Assembly: GCA_964630305.1 (NCBI GenBank)
Contig: CAZVTR010000015.1
Span: 1-48,424 of the forward strand
DNA from: JAKPPT01 sp964630305
GTDB lineage: Bacteria; Spirochaetota; Spirochaetia; Treponematales; UBA12059
DNA length: 48,424 bases
Direction: 5' to 3'
Shown here: in pieces, positions 1-8,097 of the stretch
Numbering within the stretch: position 1 is the first letter of the stretch
How the letters are laid out: each line of letters starts with the position of its first letter
Made by a program: the position numbers and the translations under genes
The notes under the pieces: generated by a model
Database searches by the model: none
What the model was told of the DNA's origin: nothing
What the model saw: the letters and a program-made list of their open reading frames with translations, nothing else

Positions 1-121
1 CTATATCAGTTTTATTGATATGTGGTAAATCTTGCGAAACAGGCTGTAGTGCTGTAAATTCTTTTTTACAAGCGACACACATGCATATACAGCAGGTAAC
101 CAGTAAAAATATCCGTTTCAT
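1..121 (-). CDS. Lipoprotein, N-terminal fragment (cut by window edge)
   Basis: An open frame starts with ATG at 121 on the minus strand and runs off the left edge after 40 codons. A Shine-Dalgarno GAGGT lies just upstream. The N-terminus is MKRIF followed by a hydrophobic, cysteine-rich stretch and VACKK, which fits a type II signal peptide with the lipidated cysteine near residue 18. The following residues are polar. Only the export signal is visible, so no function can be given. It is divergent from the protease gene at 384, with about 260 bases of AT-rich sequence between them that hold no other gene I can support. Confidence 0.6.
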   Translation of the reverse strand, partial: MKRIFLLVTCCICMCVACKKEFTALQPVSQDLPHINKTDI

Positions 122-383
122 AGTAACCTCAATGCTAAGAATCTGTATTCAGTATAGTTTACATTAACTATGTATGCAACCTTCTCAAATTAGCATCACT
201 ATATAAATATAAGTGTTATGTTTCATGTTATTAACACCATTGACATTATCATCCTTTTCTTGTATACATGGAATAATTTTTATAAATTTTGGACGAAATA
301 GCAACTACTGTTTTTTATCCTACCACCATCATTGATAGTTCTTTTTGTTCAAATGCACACACTTTTTATATGGAGGAGACTCA

Positions 384-2081
384 ATGAAAAAAAGGCTTTT
401 AGTTGTAGTATGTCTATTAACAGCTACAATATCATTGTTTGCACAGATCAGGCAATATATTCCTATTGTAAAACCTGTAATGCATGAAAAAACTAGAAAC
501 TTTTTGCTTGACTTTGGCAATGAATTTATCAGAGCTGGTGAAAAAGATATTGGAAATTACTTTAAAGCCTGGGCAGAAGGCGGTTTTGGTTCTGGATTTT
601 TATATGTAGATCCTGAAACTGGTGATAATTATGTAATCACAAACCGACATGTAGTTTCGTATGGCATGACAGTTACTCTGCAGTTTGAGCAAGAAGATGG
701 AAGTATGCTCACGTTTGAAAATTGCCCGGTAACTGCAATCTCAGAAAAATTGGATGTTGCACTCATTGCATTACCTGAATCAAGCAGGAAAAAATTTGCC
801 AATGGACTCACCATTCTTACATCTGCACCTGCTGATGGCGATGAAATTTGGACTGCTGGATACCCAGGTCTCCTTTCCAAGCCTTCCTGGCAGTTAGCAA
901 AGGGCACAGTTTCAAACAATCGGGCTAAAGTAGAAGAACTTGCAGACCCTGCACTATTTAAACTCTATCAGCATACTGCGCCTATTGATGGAGGCAGTTC
1001 TGGCGGCCCGCTCCTCGTTAAAGATGCCAAACTCCCCGGCGGTTATGGTATTATTGGTATGAACACCTGGAAAATTCTTGACAGGCAGGATACTAATTTT
1101 GCGATTCCTTCCCAATACATCCTTGATTTTATTAAGGAATATAAAGCTTCGCTCTCAGCAGACAAACAGCAGAGCTTCCGTGACAGGCTTGATGATTTTG
1201 TCCTTGCCGCCAGAGGTGACTCATTTATTAAATTAGCAAAGTTTGTTTCCTACGAATTCGTTGCTAATTATGGTGCACAGCTTCTCGATGTTGCTTACCA
1301 GCGCATGAACCGCACTCAGCAAGACTTTCTTATGAAAGCGTTCATTCTGGAACCAGTAGAAGGCATGCGTCTTGCAATAGCCTATCTTATCTACATACAG
1401 CTCAATGCTTCGAAAGTAGTAAATGCTGATTTTGAAACCATGACGTTTGCCGAAAAAGAGAGTGTTATTGCTATTGCACAGGAAAAAACAAAAACACCTT
1501 CACGCTGGGTACTGGAACAGGGTCAGTGGCGTATAACAAGTTTTGAAAGCGTTGAAAAGCTTAAATTTGATAAAAACTATAATGTTATAGCTCCTATGTT
1601 CTCTTTAAATTTTGGCATTGGAGCAGCACAAACTGATGGCTATTGGTATGCAGAGCTTAATTTTTTCCCTAGCACTTTTTTCTATGGCTTAACGTTTGGC
1701 ATGTATACTATAACAAGAACTTTAACCATTACAAAAACCATTTCTACATATCCATACTACGAAACAATAACAGAATCCGTGGAACTCCCCTTATTAGTGT
1801 TCGGGGAAAACTTCGGACTGCAGCTTCCTATCAAGCTTGGAGGAATTTCTCTGATTCCCTTTGCTGGTGCAGGAATGGCTTTTATTAAATCTAGTAATAG
1901 CTCATACGATATTTTTAATATGGGTTATACATATTTTTATGGCGGAGAATTGTATCTGCCTTCAATCAGCATGGGACTTGGACTCCAGATGCGCGGTGTT
2001 GGTACGTTAATGTCAGTGGCTTCGGAAATAAATATTGATGTTCCACCCATGCTTACACTCTATGCAAAAATCGGTTTATAA
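384..2081 (+). CDS. Exported trypsin-like serine protease with barrel-like C-terminus
   Basis: 565 residues. ATG 384 is preferred over an upstream in-frame start at 345 because GGAGGAG sits 6 nt before it and a signal peptide follows directly (MKKRLL...SLFAQ, cleavage near residue 20). Residues about 65-260 form an S1-type (HtrA/trypsin-like) protease domain: catalytic His about 89 in ITNRHVV, Asp about 124 in KLDVALI, Ser about 206 in GGSSGGP. I see no PDZ domain. After a helical linker (about 265-400), residues about 405-565 consist of alternating hydrophobic, Gly/Tyr/Phe-rich strands, as in a small outer-membrane beta barrel. An outer-membrane-anchored periplasmic protease is an inference; the protease triad is clear, the barrel is not proven. 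A strong terminator follows, so it is probably a single-gene unit. Confidence 0.8.
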   Translation: MKKRLLVVVCLLTATISLFAQIRQYIPIVKPVMHEKTRNFLLDFGNEFIRAGEKDIGNYFKAWAEGGFGSGFLYVDPETGDNYVITNRHVVSYGMTVTLQFEQEDGSMLTFENCPVTAISEKLDVALIALPESSRKKFANGLTILTSAPADGDEIWTAGYPGLLSKPSWQLAKGTVSNNRAKVEELADPALFKLYQHTAPIDGGSSGGPLLVKDAKLPGGYGIIGMNTWKILDRQDTNFAIPSQYILDFIKEYKASLSADKQQSFRDRLDDFVLAARGDSFIKLAKFVSYEFVANYGAQLLDVAYQRMNRTQQDFLMKAFILEPVEGMRLAIAYLIYIQLNASKVVNADFETMTFAEKESVIAIAQEKTKTPSRWVLEQGQWRITSFESVEKLKFDKNYNVIAPMFSLNFGIGAAQTDGYWYAELNFFPSTFFYGLTFGMYTITRTLTITKTISTYPYYETITESVELPLLVFGENFGLQLPIKLGGISLIPFAGAGMAFIKSSNSSYDIFNMGYTYFYGGELYLPSISMGLGLQMRGVGTLMSVASEINIDVPPMLTLYAKIGL

Positions 2082-2112
2082 CCGGTAACTTGTTTTAGCT
2101 TTCTGAAACAAG

Positions 2113-2150
2113 GAGGCTGTACTGAGAAACACGGTACAGCCTCTTTTTTT
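2113..2150 (+). terminator. Rho-independent terminator after the protease gene
   Basis: A 10-bp stem, GAGGCTGTAC (2113-2122) with GTACAGCCTC (2134-2143), is followed by seven T. It lies 32 bases after the stop codon and isolates the protease gene from groEL. Confidence 0.92.
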
Positions 2151-2163
2151 CATTACTGGAATT

Positions 2164-2192
2164 TTGACTGTTGTACCGCTCATTTTTATGAT
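2164..2192 (+). promoter_or_regulatory. Distal groEL promoter (P1)
   Basis: TTGACT (2164-2169) and TATGAT (2187-2192) are separated by exactly 17 bp, giving a good housekeeping-type promoter with predicted start near 2199. The long gap from the protease terminator to groEL (2151-2458) holds this promoter, a second one, and several inverted repeats, but no gene I can support. Confidence 0.55.
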
Positions 2193-2228
2193 TTTCATCG
2201 CATTTTTTATACTTTTGCATGAAAATAC

Positions 2229-2280
2229 TTGCCGATTTCGCATTTTTTTTGTATCTTTCGTATGCAAACGCTTCGTTTGC
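2229..2280 (+). promoter_or_regulatory. Proximal groEL promoter (P2) with palindrome at the start point
   Basis: TTGCCG (2229-2234) and TATCTT (2252-2257) have a 17-bp spacer. The predicted start, near 2264, is the first base of a perfect inverted repeat, GCAAACG-CTT-CGTTTGC (2264-2280). The palindrome could be a repressor operator or a 5'-end hairpin. It does not match CIRCE (TTAGCACTC-N9-GAGTGCTAA), the HrcA operator often found before groEL. A further repeat, ACTGT-N9-ACAGT, lies at 2327-2345. Confidence 0.45.
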
Positions 2281-2458
2281 ACTAATAGTGGCATTTAGAA
2301 CCGCCTGTCGCTCTAACATGGTTAGGACTGTTACTGCATTACAGTCATTCTTTAACCTGCTGCGTGCTATGAGCAGAAACCATAGATAAGCGGCAGATGT
2401 AACTGTGTTACAGCTAGGCGGCATTTCAGTAAACCTTAAGAAAGGGAGATGTAAAGCT

Positions 2459-4099
2459 ATGGCAAAACAGCTCATGTTCAGTGAAGAAGCCCGCAAAAAG
2501 CTGCTCTCAGGTGTTGAGCAGATTTCAAGGGCAGTAAAAGTAACCCTTGGCCCCAAAGGCCGCAATGTGCTCCTCGATAAAAAATTTGGAGCACCGACTG
2601 TCACCAAAGACGGTGTATCAGTAGCAAAAGAAGTTGAACTTGAAGATCCGTATGAAAACATGGGTGCTCAGCTTCTTAAAGAAGTTGCCACCAAAACCAA
2701 CGATGTTGCTGGTGACGGTACTACCACCGCAACAGTTCTTGCCTACAGCATGGTTAAAGAAGGCATTAAAGCTGTCGCTGCCGGCATCGATCCCATGGCT
2801 ATTAAGCGCGGTATCGATAAAGCAGTAGAACTCTCAGTTGCAGAAATCCGCAAACTTGCAAAAGAAGTTAAAGAAAAAGATGAAATTGCTCATGTTGCAG
2901 CAGTTTCTGCTAACAATGACATGGAAATTGGCAAGCAAATTGCCGATGCTATGGAAAAAGTCGGTAAAGATGGTGTTATCACTGTAGAAGAAGCTAAAAC
3001 TATGGAGACCACCATCGAATATGTTGAAGGTATGCAGTTTGACCGCGGTTATCTCTCACCCTACTTTGTTACCAACCGCGAAAACATGACTACAGTTTTT
3101 GAAAACCCCTACATTCTCATCCACGATAAGAAAATTTCTTCAATGAAAGACCTGCTCCCAATCCTGGAAAAAGTTGTGCAAGCAGGAAAACCGCTTGTTA
3201 TTATCGCAGAAGATGTAGACGGTGAAGCACTTGCAACCCTCATCGTGAACCATATCCGCGGCACCATTCAGGTTTGTGCAGTCAAAGCTCCTGGTTTTGG
3301 CGATCGCCGCAAGGCAATGCTCGAAGACATTGCTATCCTCACTGGCGGTGAAGTTATCAGCGATGAATTGGGCATGAAACTTGAAAACACCGAGATTGTT
3401 CAGCTTGGTCAGGCAAAAACTGTTAAGATTGATAAAGATAACACAACCATTATCAATGGTGCCGGTAAACAAAAAGATATTGATGATCGCAAAGCTCAAA
3501 TTAAGGCTCAGATTGAAGAAACCACAAGCGACTATGACCGCGAAAAACTTCAGGAGCGCCTCGCAAAACTCGCTGGCGGCGTAGCAGTTATCAATGTTGG
3601 CGCTGCAACTGAAGTTGAAATGAAAGAGAAAAAACACAGAGTGGAAGATGCACTCTCTGCTACCCGCGCTGCAATTGAAGAAGGTATTGTGCCTGGCGGC
3701 GGTATGGCACTTATCAACAGTGCACTCGCACTCAATAGCGTTAACACAAAAGATTTGGATGAAGGTGAACGCGTAGGCTTTAACATTGTAAAGCGCGCTC
3801 TTGAAGAACCAATCCGCCAGATTGCAGAGAATGCAGGTGTAGATGGTTCAATTGTTGCAGATAAAGCTAAGAGCAGCAAGGGTATCGGTTTTGATGCTGC
3901 TAAGAACGAATGGGTTGATATGATGAAAGTTGGTATCATCGATCCTGCTAAGGTCACCCGATCAGCACTCCAGAATGCTGCAAGCGTTGCAAGCTTGCTC
4001 CTCACCACTGAGTGTGCAATTACCGATCTACCTGAAAAGGAAAAACCAATGCCAGCCGGAGGCGGTATGGGTCCTGGCGGCATGGGCATGGATTACTAA
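2459..4099 (+). CDS. groL: 60-kDa chaperonin GroEL
   Basis: 546 residues, the normal length for GroEL, which forms a double-ring ATP-driven folding chamber in the cytoplasm with the co-chaperonin GroES. The start ATG 2459 gives the family N-terminus MAKQLMFSEEARKKLL and has GGGAG upstream; an earlier in-frame start at 2405 would add a non-conserved tail. Visible hallmarks are the ATP-binding GDGTTTATVLA near residue 86, VPGGGMAL near 411, and the Gly/Met-rich tail ending GGMGMDY. groES is not adjacent, as in several spirochaetes, so the partner must be encoded elsewhere. Two tandem promoters and a palindrome precede it and a strong terminator follows, so it is transcribed alone. Confidence 0.98.
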   Translation: MAKQLMFSEEARKKLLSGVEQISRAVKVTLGPKGRNVLLDKKFGAPTVTKDGVSVAKEVELEDPYENMGAQLLKEVATKTNDVAGDGTTTATVLAYSMVKEGIKAVAAGIDPMAIKRGIDKAVELSVAEIRKLAKEVKEKDEIAHVAAVSANNDMEIGKQIADAMEKVGKDGVITVEEAKTMETTIEYVEGMQFDRGYLSPYFVTNRENMTTVFENPYILIHDKKISSMKDLLPILEKVVQAGKPLVIIAEDVDGEALATLIVNHIRGTIQVCAVKAPGFGDRRKAMLEDIAILTGGEVISDELGMKLENTEIVQLGQAKTVKIDKDNTTIINGAGKQKDIDDRKAQIKAQIEETTSDYDREKLQERLAKLAGGVAVINVGAATEVEMKEKKHRVEDALSATRAAIEEGIVPGGGMALINSALALNSVNTKDLDEGERVGFNIVKRALEEPIRQIAENAGVDGSIVADKAKSSKGIGFDAAKNEWVDMMKVGIIDPAKVTRSALQNAASVASLLLTTECAITDLPEKEKPMPAGGGMGPGGMGMDY

Positions 4100-4134
4100 G
4101 AAAGTAATCTATAAACCTGCAAATTGTGCATGGG

Positions 4135-4159
4135 AAAGGCGGCAGCAAAGCCGCCTTTT
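4135..4159 (+). terminator. Rho-independent terminator after groEL
   Basis: AAAGGCGGC (4135-4143) pairs with GCCGCCTTT (4150-4158) around a 6-nt loop; the arm runs into TTTTA. A clear terminator 36 bases past the groEL stop. Confidence 0.92.
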
Positions 4160-4181
4160 ATTATAATGTTCAGGATGAATC

Positions 4182-4625
4182 ATGGAACTCTATAAACTTA
4201 ATCTTCATAAACCATTGGAATATTCAATAGCAGCTGATCTCACCTCTCCTATATGGGATAGTGTCGCTAAGCTTGTGAAAAACTTGTCAGAAGGTACGGA
4301 ATGCCTTGCAGAAATTAATGAAACAGCAGTTCTAACTGCCGATGAACAAGGCCCGCATGCTGTTATGCCCTTGCCTGAACCGCTCCGGTTTGGTACTAGT
4401 AGTCTACCTGTGCATAAACAAAATGCACCAATGCTGAAACTCGATCAAGGCACATACTTGTTTACTCAGCACCGCTGGGATGGCCTCAATTCGATGTATG
4501 AAACACTCGACTGGTTTATCCGTGAATCATGGTGGCAGAGAGAAGAGGCACACGGACCCTTCTATGTGCGATGGGTACGCGAAGATAATAAAACGGCCAT
4601 TCAAATTCTGAGAAAACAGAAATAA
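4182..4625 (+). CDS. Uncharacterised protein, weakly like the ImuB C-terminal region
   Basis: 147 residues, ATG with AGGA 7 nt upstream. It has no signal peptide or membrane segment. I do not recognise the family with confidence. The C-terminal half contains ESWWQREEAHGPFYVRWV, which recalls the pattern at the end of ImuB-type inactive Y-family polymerases (an EWW motif, then RDYYRV and a terminal hydrophobic strand). A preceding PLPEPLRF segment also fits the linker into that region. The polymerase body is absent, so at most this would be a stand-alone version of that domain. It begins 22 bases after the groEL terminator and has no obvious partner gene nearby. The coding call is firm; the family link is a guess. 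Confidence 0.65.
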   Translation: MELYKLNLHKPLEYSIAADLTSPIWDSVAKLVKNLSEGTECLAEINETAVLTADEQGPHAVMPLPEPLRFGTSSLPVHKQNAPMLKLDQGTYLFTQHRWDGLNSMYETLDWFIRESWWQREEAHGPFYVRWVREDNKTAIQILRKQK

Positions 4626-4666
4626 TTTATCATTTTAAAAGATCTATAAACCGCTCGTACATCTCT

Positions 4667-4682
4667 GGTAAATAATTTTACC
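4667..4682. repeat. Short inverted repeat GGTAAA-TAAT-TTTACC
   Basis: A perfect 6-bp inverted repeat with a 4-nt centre, 41 bases past the preceding stop codon. It is too AT-rich and lacks a T-run, so it is a poor terminator; it may be a protein-binding site or chance. Confidence 0.25.
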
Positions 4683-4774
4683 TTTACACTAATATTGCAT
4701 GACCGCAATCTCCACAATTCATATAATTGCTATTATCTATTATTGCAAGCCTGCGACCGACATGTTTAATATAA

Positions 4775-4803
4775 TTGCCTCTATATAGTCATTTTATTAT
4801 ATT
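4775..4803 (+). promoter_or_regulatory. Promoter for the DUF2892 gene
   Basis: TTGCCT (4775-4780), 17-bp spacer, TATATT (4798-4803); predicted start near 4810, about 27 nt before the ATG with its own strong ribosome site. Confidence 0.4.
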
Positions 4804-4836
4804 ATAACTATAAGCACTTTATGTAAGGAGGTACTT

Positions 4837-5040
4837 ATGAAACCAAATATGGGTGTTATAGACAGAGTTATTCGTGCAATTTTAGCTGTTGTTATTATTG
4901 TTCTGTATTTCACTGGCCAAATTACTGGCACTGCAGCCATTATTCTTGGCATACTTGCAATAGTTTTTATTATCACCAGTATAACAGCATTTTGCCCATT
5001 GTATATTCCTTTTAAAATTTCCACACGAAAAAAGGAATAA
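4837..5040 (+). CDS. DUF2892-type small inner-membrane protein
   Basis: 67 residues, with AAGGAGG ideally placed before ATG 4837. The sequence opens MKPNMGVIDRVIR, then two hydrophobic segments (about 13-30 and 33-52) joined by TGQITGTAA, and ends CPLYIPFKISTRKKE. This is the DUF2892 pattern, which also forms the membrane tail of YgaP-type rhodaneses; the CPLY motif is typical. Its function is not known. This genome keeps single-domain rhodaneses at 42959-44992, so a functional link to sulfane-sulfur handling is possible but only by analogy. It is monocistronic, with its own promoter and a terminator shared with the convergent trkH. Confidence 0.8.
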   Translation: MKPNMGVIDRVIRAILAVVIIVLYFTGQITGTAAIILGILAIVFIITSITAFCPLYIPFKISTRKKE

Positions 5041-5060
5041 AATCGTATAGCATCATCCTA

Positions 5061-5101
5061 AAAAAGCAAGTACAGTTTAATTTATACTGCACTTGCTTTT
5101 T
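5061..5101. terminator. Bidirectional terminator between DUF2892 gene and trkH
   Basis: AAAAAGCAAGTACAGT pairs with ACTGCACTTGCTTTTT, giving a long stem with A/T tails on both sides. It serves both convergent units. Confidence 0.85.
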
Positions 5102-5107
5102 ACACGC

Positions 5108-6562
5108 TTATTTCCAATAGCTTTTTGTAAAAATAACGAGTACTGTATAAATCTCGAGTCTTCCGAGAAGCATTATAAATGATAGCCATACTTTTATATA
5201 ATCAGGAAAAAATGCGTAATTGAATACCGGTCCAACGAGCGCAAAACCTGGCCCAATATTTCCAAGCGTTGCAAGCGTAGCGGTTAACGATGTCATGATA
5301 TCATATCCGCCAGTTGAAACTACAAAAGTAGAAACAATCATGCTCATGAGATATAAAAATACCATTGCAGCAATATCATAAACTACATTTTTTTTGAGGT
5401 ACTTTCCATCAAGAAAAATACCATGAATTCCTCGCGGCTGAATTAAATACCGCATTTCCGTAAATCCCATTTTTACCAGGGTGACAATTCGCCCAACCTT
5501 TATCCCGCCGCCAGTGGAGCCTGAACATCCGCCAATAAACATCAAAATAAAAAGTACAGTTTGAGCGAGTGCTGGCCATGCAAGATAGTCAGCTGTTACA
5601 AAACCTGTTGTGGTAAGTATTGATGCCGCCTGAAATGAAGCATATCTCCATGCTGTCTCAAAGTTTGTGTATTGTCCTTCACGTAAAAGATTTACTGCAA
5701 TAAGTATTGATGCTGTTACAAATATCAGCAGATAAACTTTAGCTTCTGTATCTTTAAAAAATGACCTAAGGTCACCCTTAAGCACCTTCCAATAGAGTGA
5801 AAAATTTAATCCTGCAAACAGCATAAAAATTGTTATTACAATATCAATATATGCTGAATTGTATGCGCCTACACTTAAATTTTTGGTAGAAAAACCGCCT
5901 GTTGCCATTGTTGCAAATGCATGTGTGACAGCATCGATAAGAGACATACCGCCTAAAGCCAGAAGTAATATTTCTATTACAGTAAGTCCTAAATAAATTA
6001 GCCAGAGAATTTTTGCGGTTTCTGAAATTCGCGGGGTAAATTTATCCACCTGAGGCCCCGGAGCCTCAGCCTCTATTAGTGTCCTTCCGCCAATACCGAG
6101 AAGCGGCAATATTGCAACCGTTAACACTACTATACCCATTCCGCCAAGCCAATGGGTTACTGCTCGCCATAAGAGAATACACTTAGGAAGCACTTCTATA
6201 TCAGTAAGAATTGTAGCTCCCGTTGTTGTAAACCCCGACATGGTTTCAAAAAAAGCATCAATAAAAGAAGGAATAGCTCCGGAAAACACAAATGGGAGCG
6301 AGCCCAGAAGGGCTGAAAAAACCCACGCAAGCGTAACAAAAAGATATCCCATGCGCTGAGAGAGCACAGCTTTCTCATTTTGTTTTTTTGTTGCTAAGAG
6401 TACAATTAGCATTAAGATTCCCAGTATACAGGGAATTAAAAACGATTTAACTGCGCATGTTGTTTCACCGAGCAATATGCCAATAGCAAACACTGCCATC
6501 ATACATGCTGATACTATCAATAGTAGCCCAAACAAAGCGCGAATCAAATACTTAAATTCCAA
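5108..6562 (-). CDS. trkH: Trk potassium uptake protein, channel subunit TrkH
   Basis: 484 residues from TTG 6562. This start is chosen because GGAGGA lies just upstream, inside the end of trkA; another TTG at 6574 has no such site. It is the potassium-translocating membrane subunit of the Trk system and works with TrkA. The four pore loops of the superfamily of K+ transporters are visible: SGFTTTGAT, ATGGFSTK, LTTTGFVT and LGNIGPG, plus the conserved STGGGIKVGR after the third repeat. Eight to ten hydrophobic segments cover the whole length. It overlaps trkA by 11 bases, so the two are translationally coupled, and it ends at the bidirectional terminator. Confidence 0.95.
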   Translation of the reverse strand: MEFKYLIRALFGLLLIVSACMMAVFAIGILLGETTCAVKSFLIPCILGILMLIVLLATKKQNEKAVLSQRMGYLFVTLAWVFSALLGSLPFVFSGAIPSFIDAFFETMSGFTTTGATILTDIEVLPKCILLWRAVTHWLGGMGIVVLTVAILPLLGIGGRTLIEAEAPGPQVDKFTPRISETAKILWLIYLGLTVIEILLLALGGMSLIDAVTHAFATMATGGFSTKNLSVGAYNSAYIDIVITIFMLFAGLNFSLYWKVLKGDLRSFFKDTEAKVYLLIFVTASILIAVNLLREGQYTNFETAWRYASFQAASILTTTGFVTADYLAWPALAQTVLFILMFIGGCSGSTGGGIKVGRIVTLVKMGFTEMRYLIQPRGIHGIFLDGKYLKKNVVYDIAAMVFLYLMSMIVSTFVVSTGGYDIMTSLTATLATLGNIGPGFALVGPVFNYAFFPDYIKVWLSFIMLLGRLEIYTVLVIFTKSYWK

Positions 6563-7955
6563 CGCTTCCTCCAAATACTGCTTCTAATTTTGTAATTGCA
6601 TTTTTTCTTACAACAAGTGCTACTGTATCACCTTCATTCAGTGTTGTGTCTCCTGTTGGCACAGTTACCGTTTGCTTATTAATGACAAATGCAACTAATG
6701 TTCCTCTTGGCAAGGACAACTCTTTTAAGTTTTTCCCGATTGCATGAGAAGTGTTATCTAATGTTAACTCAACAATTTCTGCGTCTGATTCATAAAAACT
6801 ATGAATTGTTTTTATGTGGCCTCGCCGTATTAAAGTAAGAATAGACGCTGCAGCTGCATTTTTAACACTGATTAGTGCATCGACATTGAGTTCCCCAGCC
6901 AGATTGAGATAACGGTCATTCAAAGTAATTGCAATTGCCTTTTTCGCGCCCAGGGATTTAACAAGCTGGGCAGTAAGAATATTGAATGTTTGAGATTCGG
7001 TAGCCGTAATTACCAGATCGGCTTTTTGTATCTGCATTTCTTCAAGAAAATCTTCCTCGGAGCAATCACCATAAGCAGCATCCACTTCCGGGAATTTTTT
7101 TACAATAGCTTTTCCTGCATCTCTCGAAGCATCTAGTACCTGAATTGTTATTTTCTTTTTAAATCCAGCTCTAATTTTTTCATAAATTGATGCTGACTTT
7201 TCATTACTCAGTAAGTTTTCAATCATACGCTCAGTTACAGGAGTTGCTCCAATTATCACGATCCGCCTGCTTTTTTGTTTAAGTGCTTCCACTGGTCCAA
7301 GCACATCATCGAGCACAAGAGGAGTTCCCAGTACATACAGCATATCTTCTTCCGTAATTGTATACGATCCAGAAGGTATTTCAAAATCTCCACTATTCAC
7401 AACAGCTGCAATGAGAAAATCTTTCCCCGTATGCATTTTTATTTCCTGCAATGTTTTTCCACAGAAGCCAGGATATTCTTGCGCTTTGATGAGCCTGAGC
7501 TGCAGCTGCCCTTCATGGAGCGGTATGACAGATTCAGCAAATCCTTCTTCAATGATCCGTATAATTTCTGCTGCTGTTTCTTTTGCCGGATTAATTATAA
7601 TATCGAGTCCGAGAGCTTCTTTTTGAGCTTTATTGAGGGTTGTATAAAAAGGATTTTTAACTCGTGCTACAGTCCGTATCTCAGAATGCTCTGCAGAAAC
7701 AAGTCCGCAGGAAACTATGTTGCTCTCATCAGATCCTGTAAGTGCAAGAAACCAGTCTGTTTTGGCAATTCCTGCTTTTCTTAGCACTTCTGCACTCGTT
7801 CCATCGTCATTTATGACAAGGCAGTCAAGACTATTTGAGGCAATTCGAGCAATTTCAGTATCCTTCTCTATAAGGACAACGTCGCGGTTTTCTTCGATAA
7901 ACTCTTGAGCAATATGTGTGCCAATTTTACCTGCACCAACGATAATAATTTTCAT
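6552..7955 (-). CDS. trkA: Trk potassium transport regulator TrkA
   Basis: 467 residues, close to the usual 458 of the double-length TrkA. It is a peripheral cytoplasmic protein that binds NAD(H) and gates TrkH. The layout is RCK-N, RCK-C, RCK-N, RCK-C: the first Rossmann motif is GAGKIGTHIA at residue 7, with the acidic end of the second strand at VLIEKD; the second half starts IVIIGATPV near residue 230, where the glycine motif is degraded. Both C-terminal lobes end in strands such as EDMLYVLG and GDTVALVV. The ATG at 7955 has only a weak ribosome site. It is first in the trkA-trkH operon; upstream lies the terminator of the lipoprotein gene. Confidence 0.95.
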   Translation of the reverse strand: MKIIIVGAGKIGTHIAQEFIEENRDVVLIEKDTEIARIASNSLDCLVINDDGTSAEVLRKAGIAKTDWFLALTGSDESNIVSCGLVSAEHSEIRTVARVKNPFYTTLNKAQKEALGLDIIINPAKETAAEIIRIIEEGFAESVIPLHEGQLQLRLIKAQEYPGFCGKTLQEIKMHTGKDFLIAAVVNSGDFEIPSGSYTITEEDMLYVLGTPLVLDDVLGPVEALKQKSRRIVIIGATPVTERMIENLLSNEKSASIYEKIRAGFKKKITIQVLDASRDAGKAIVKKFPEVDAAYGDCSEEDFLEEMQIQKADLVITATESQTFNILTAQLVKSLGAKKAIAITLNDRYLNLAGELNVDALISVKNAAAASILTLIRRGHIKTIHSFYESDAEIVELTLDNTSHAIGKNLKELSLPRGTLVAFVINKQTVTVPTGDTTLNEGDTVALVVRKNAITKLEAVFGGSVGI

Positions 7956-8026
7956 ACTATTACTTTAGCATATAAAGACACTCTTATTCCACAAATCATA
8001 AGAAAATTTGCAATTCAGTATCTGAT

Positions 8027-8062
8027 AAAAAAAGCTGCCCACATCCAACTGGACAGCTTTTT
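8027..8062 (-). terminator. Rho-independent terminator after the 8098-8922 gene
   Basis: Read on the minus strand: AAAAAGCTGTCCA pairs with the complement at 8029-8041 and continues into a run of seven T. It separates the lipoprotein gene from trkA. Confidence 0.85.
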
Positions 8063-8097
8063 ATAAAACCATCTAAATATATTTGTTATTTATGCAA

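Noticed and set aside
2151..2458. CIRCE (HrcA) operator before groEL
   Set aside because: No TTAGCACTC-N9-GAGTGCTAA or close variant is present; the palindrome found has a different sequence.
2076..2661. Minus-strand frames upstream of and within groEL
   Set aside because: They overlap the terminator, groEL promoters and groEL coding sequence, and have no ribosome site or recognisable protein pattern.
3140..4089. Long antisense frames inside groEL
   Set aside because: Shadows of the strongly biased groEL reading frame; no conserved motif.
7275..7908. Plus-strand frames opposite trkA
   Set aside because: Antisense to two RCK domains with clear motifs; composition is Cys/Phe/Ser-rich and unlike real proteins here.
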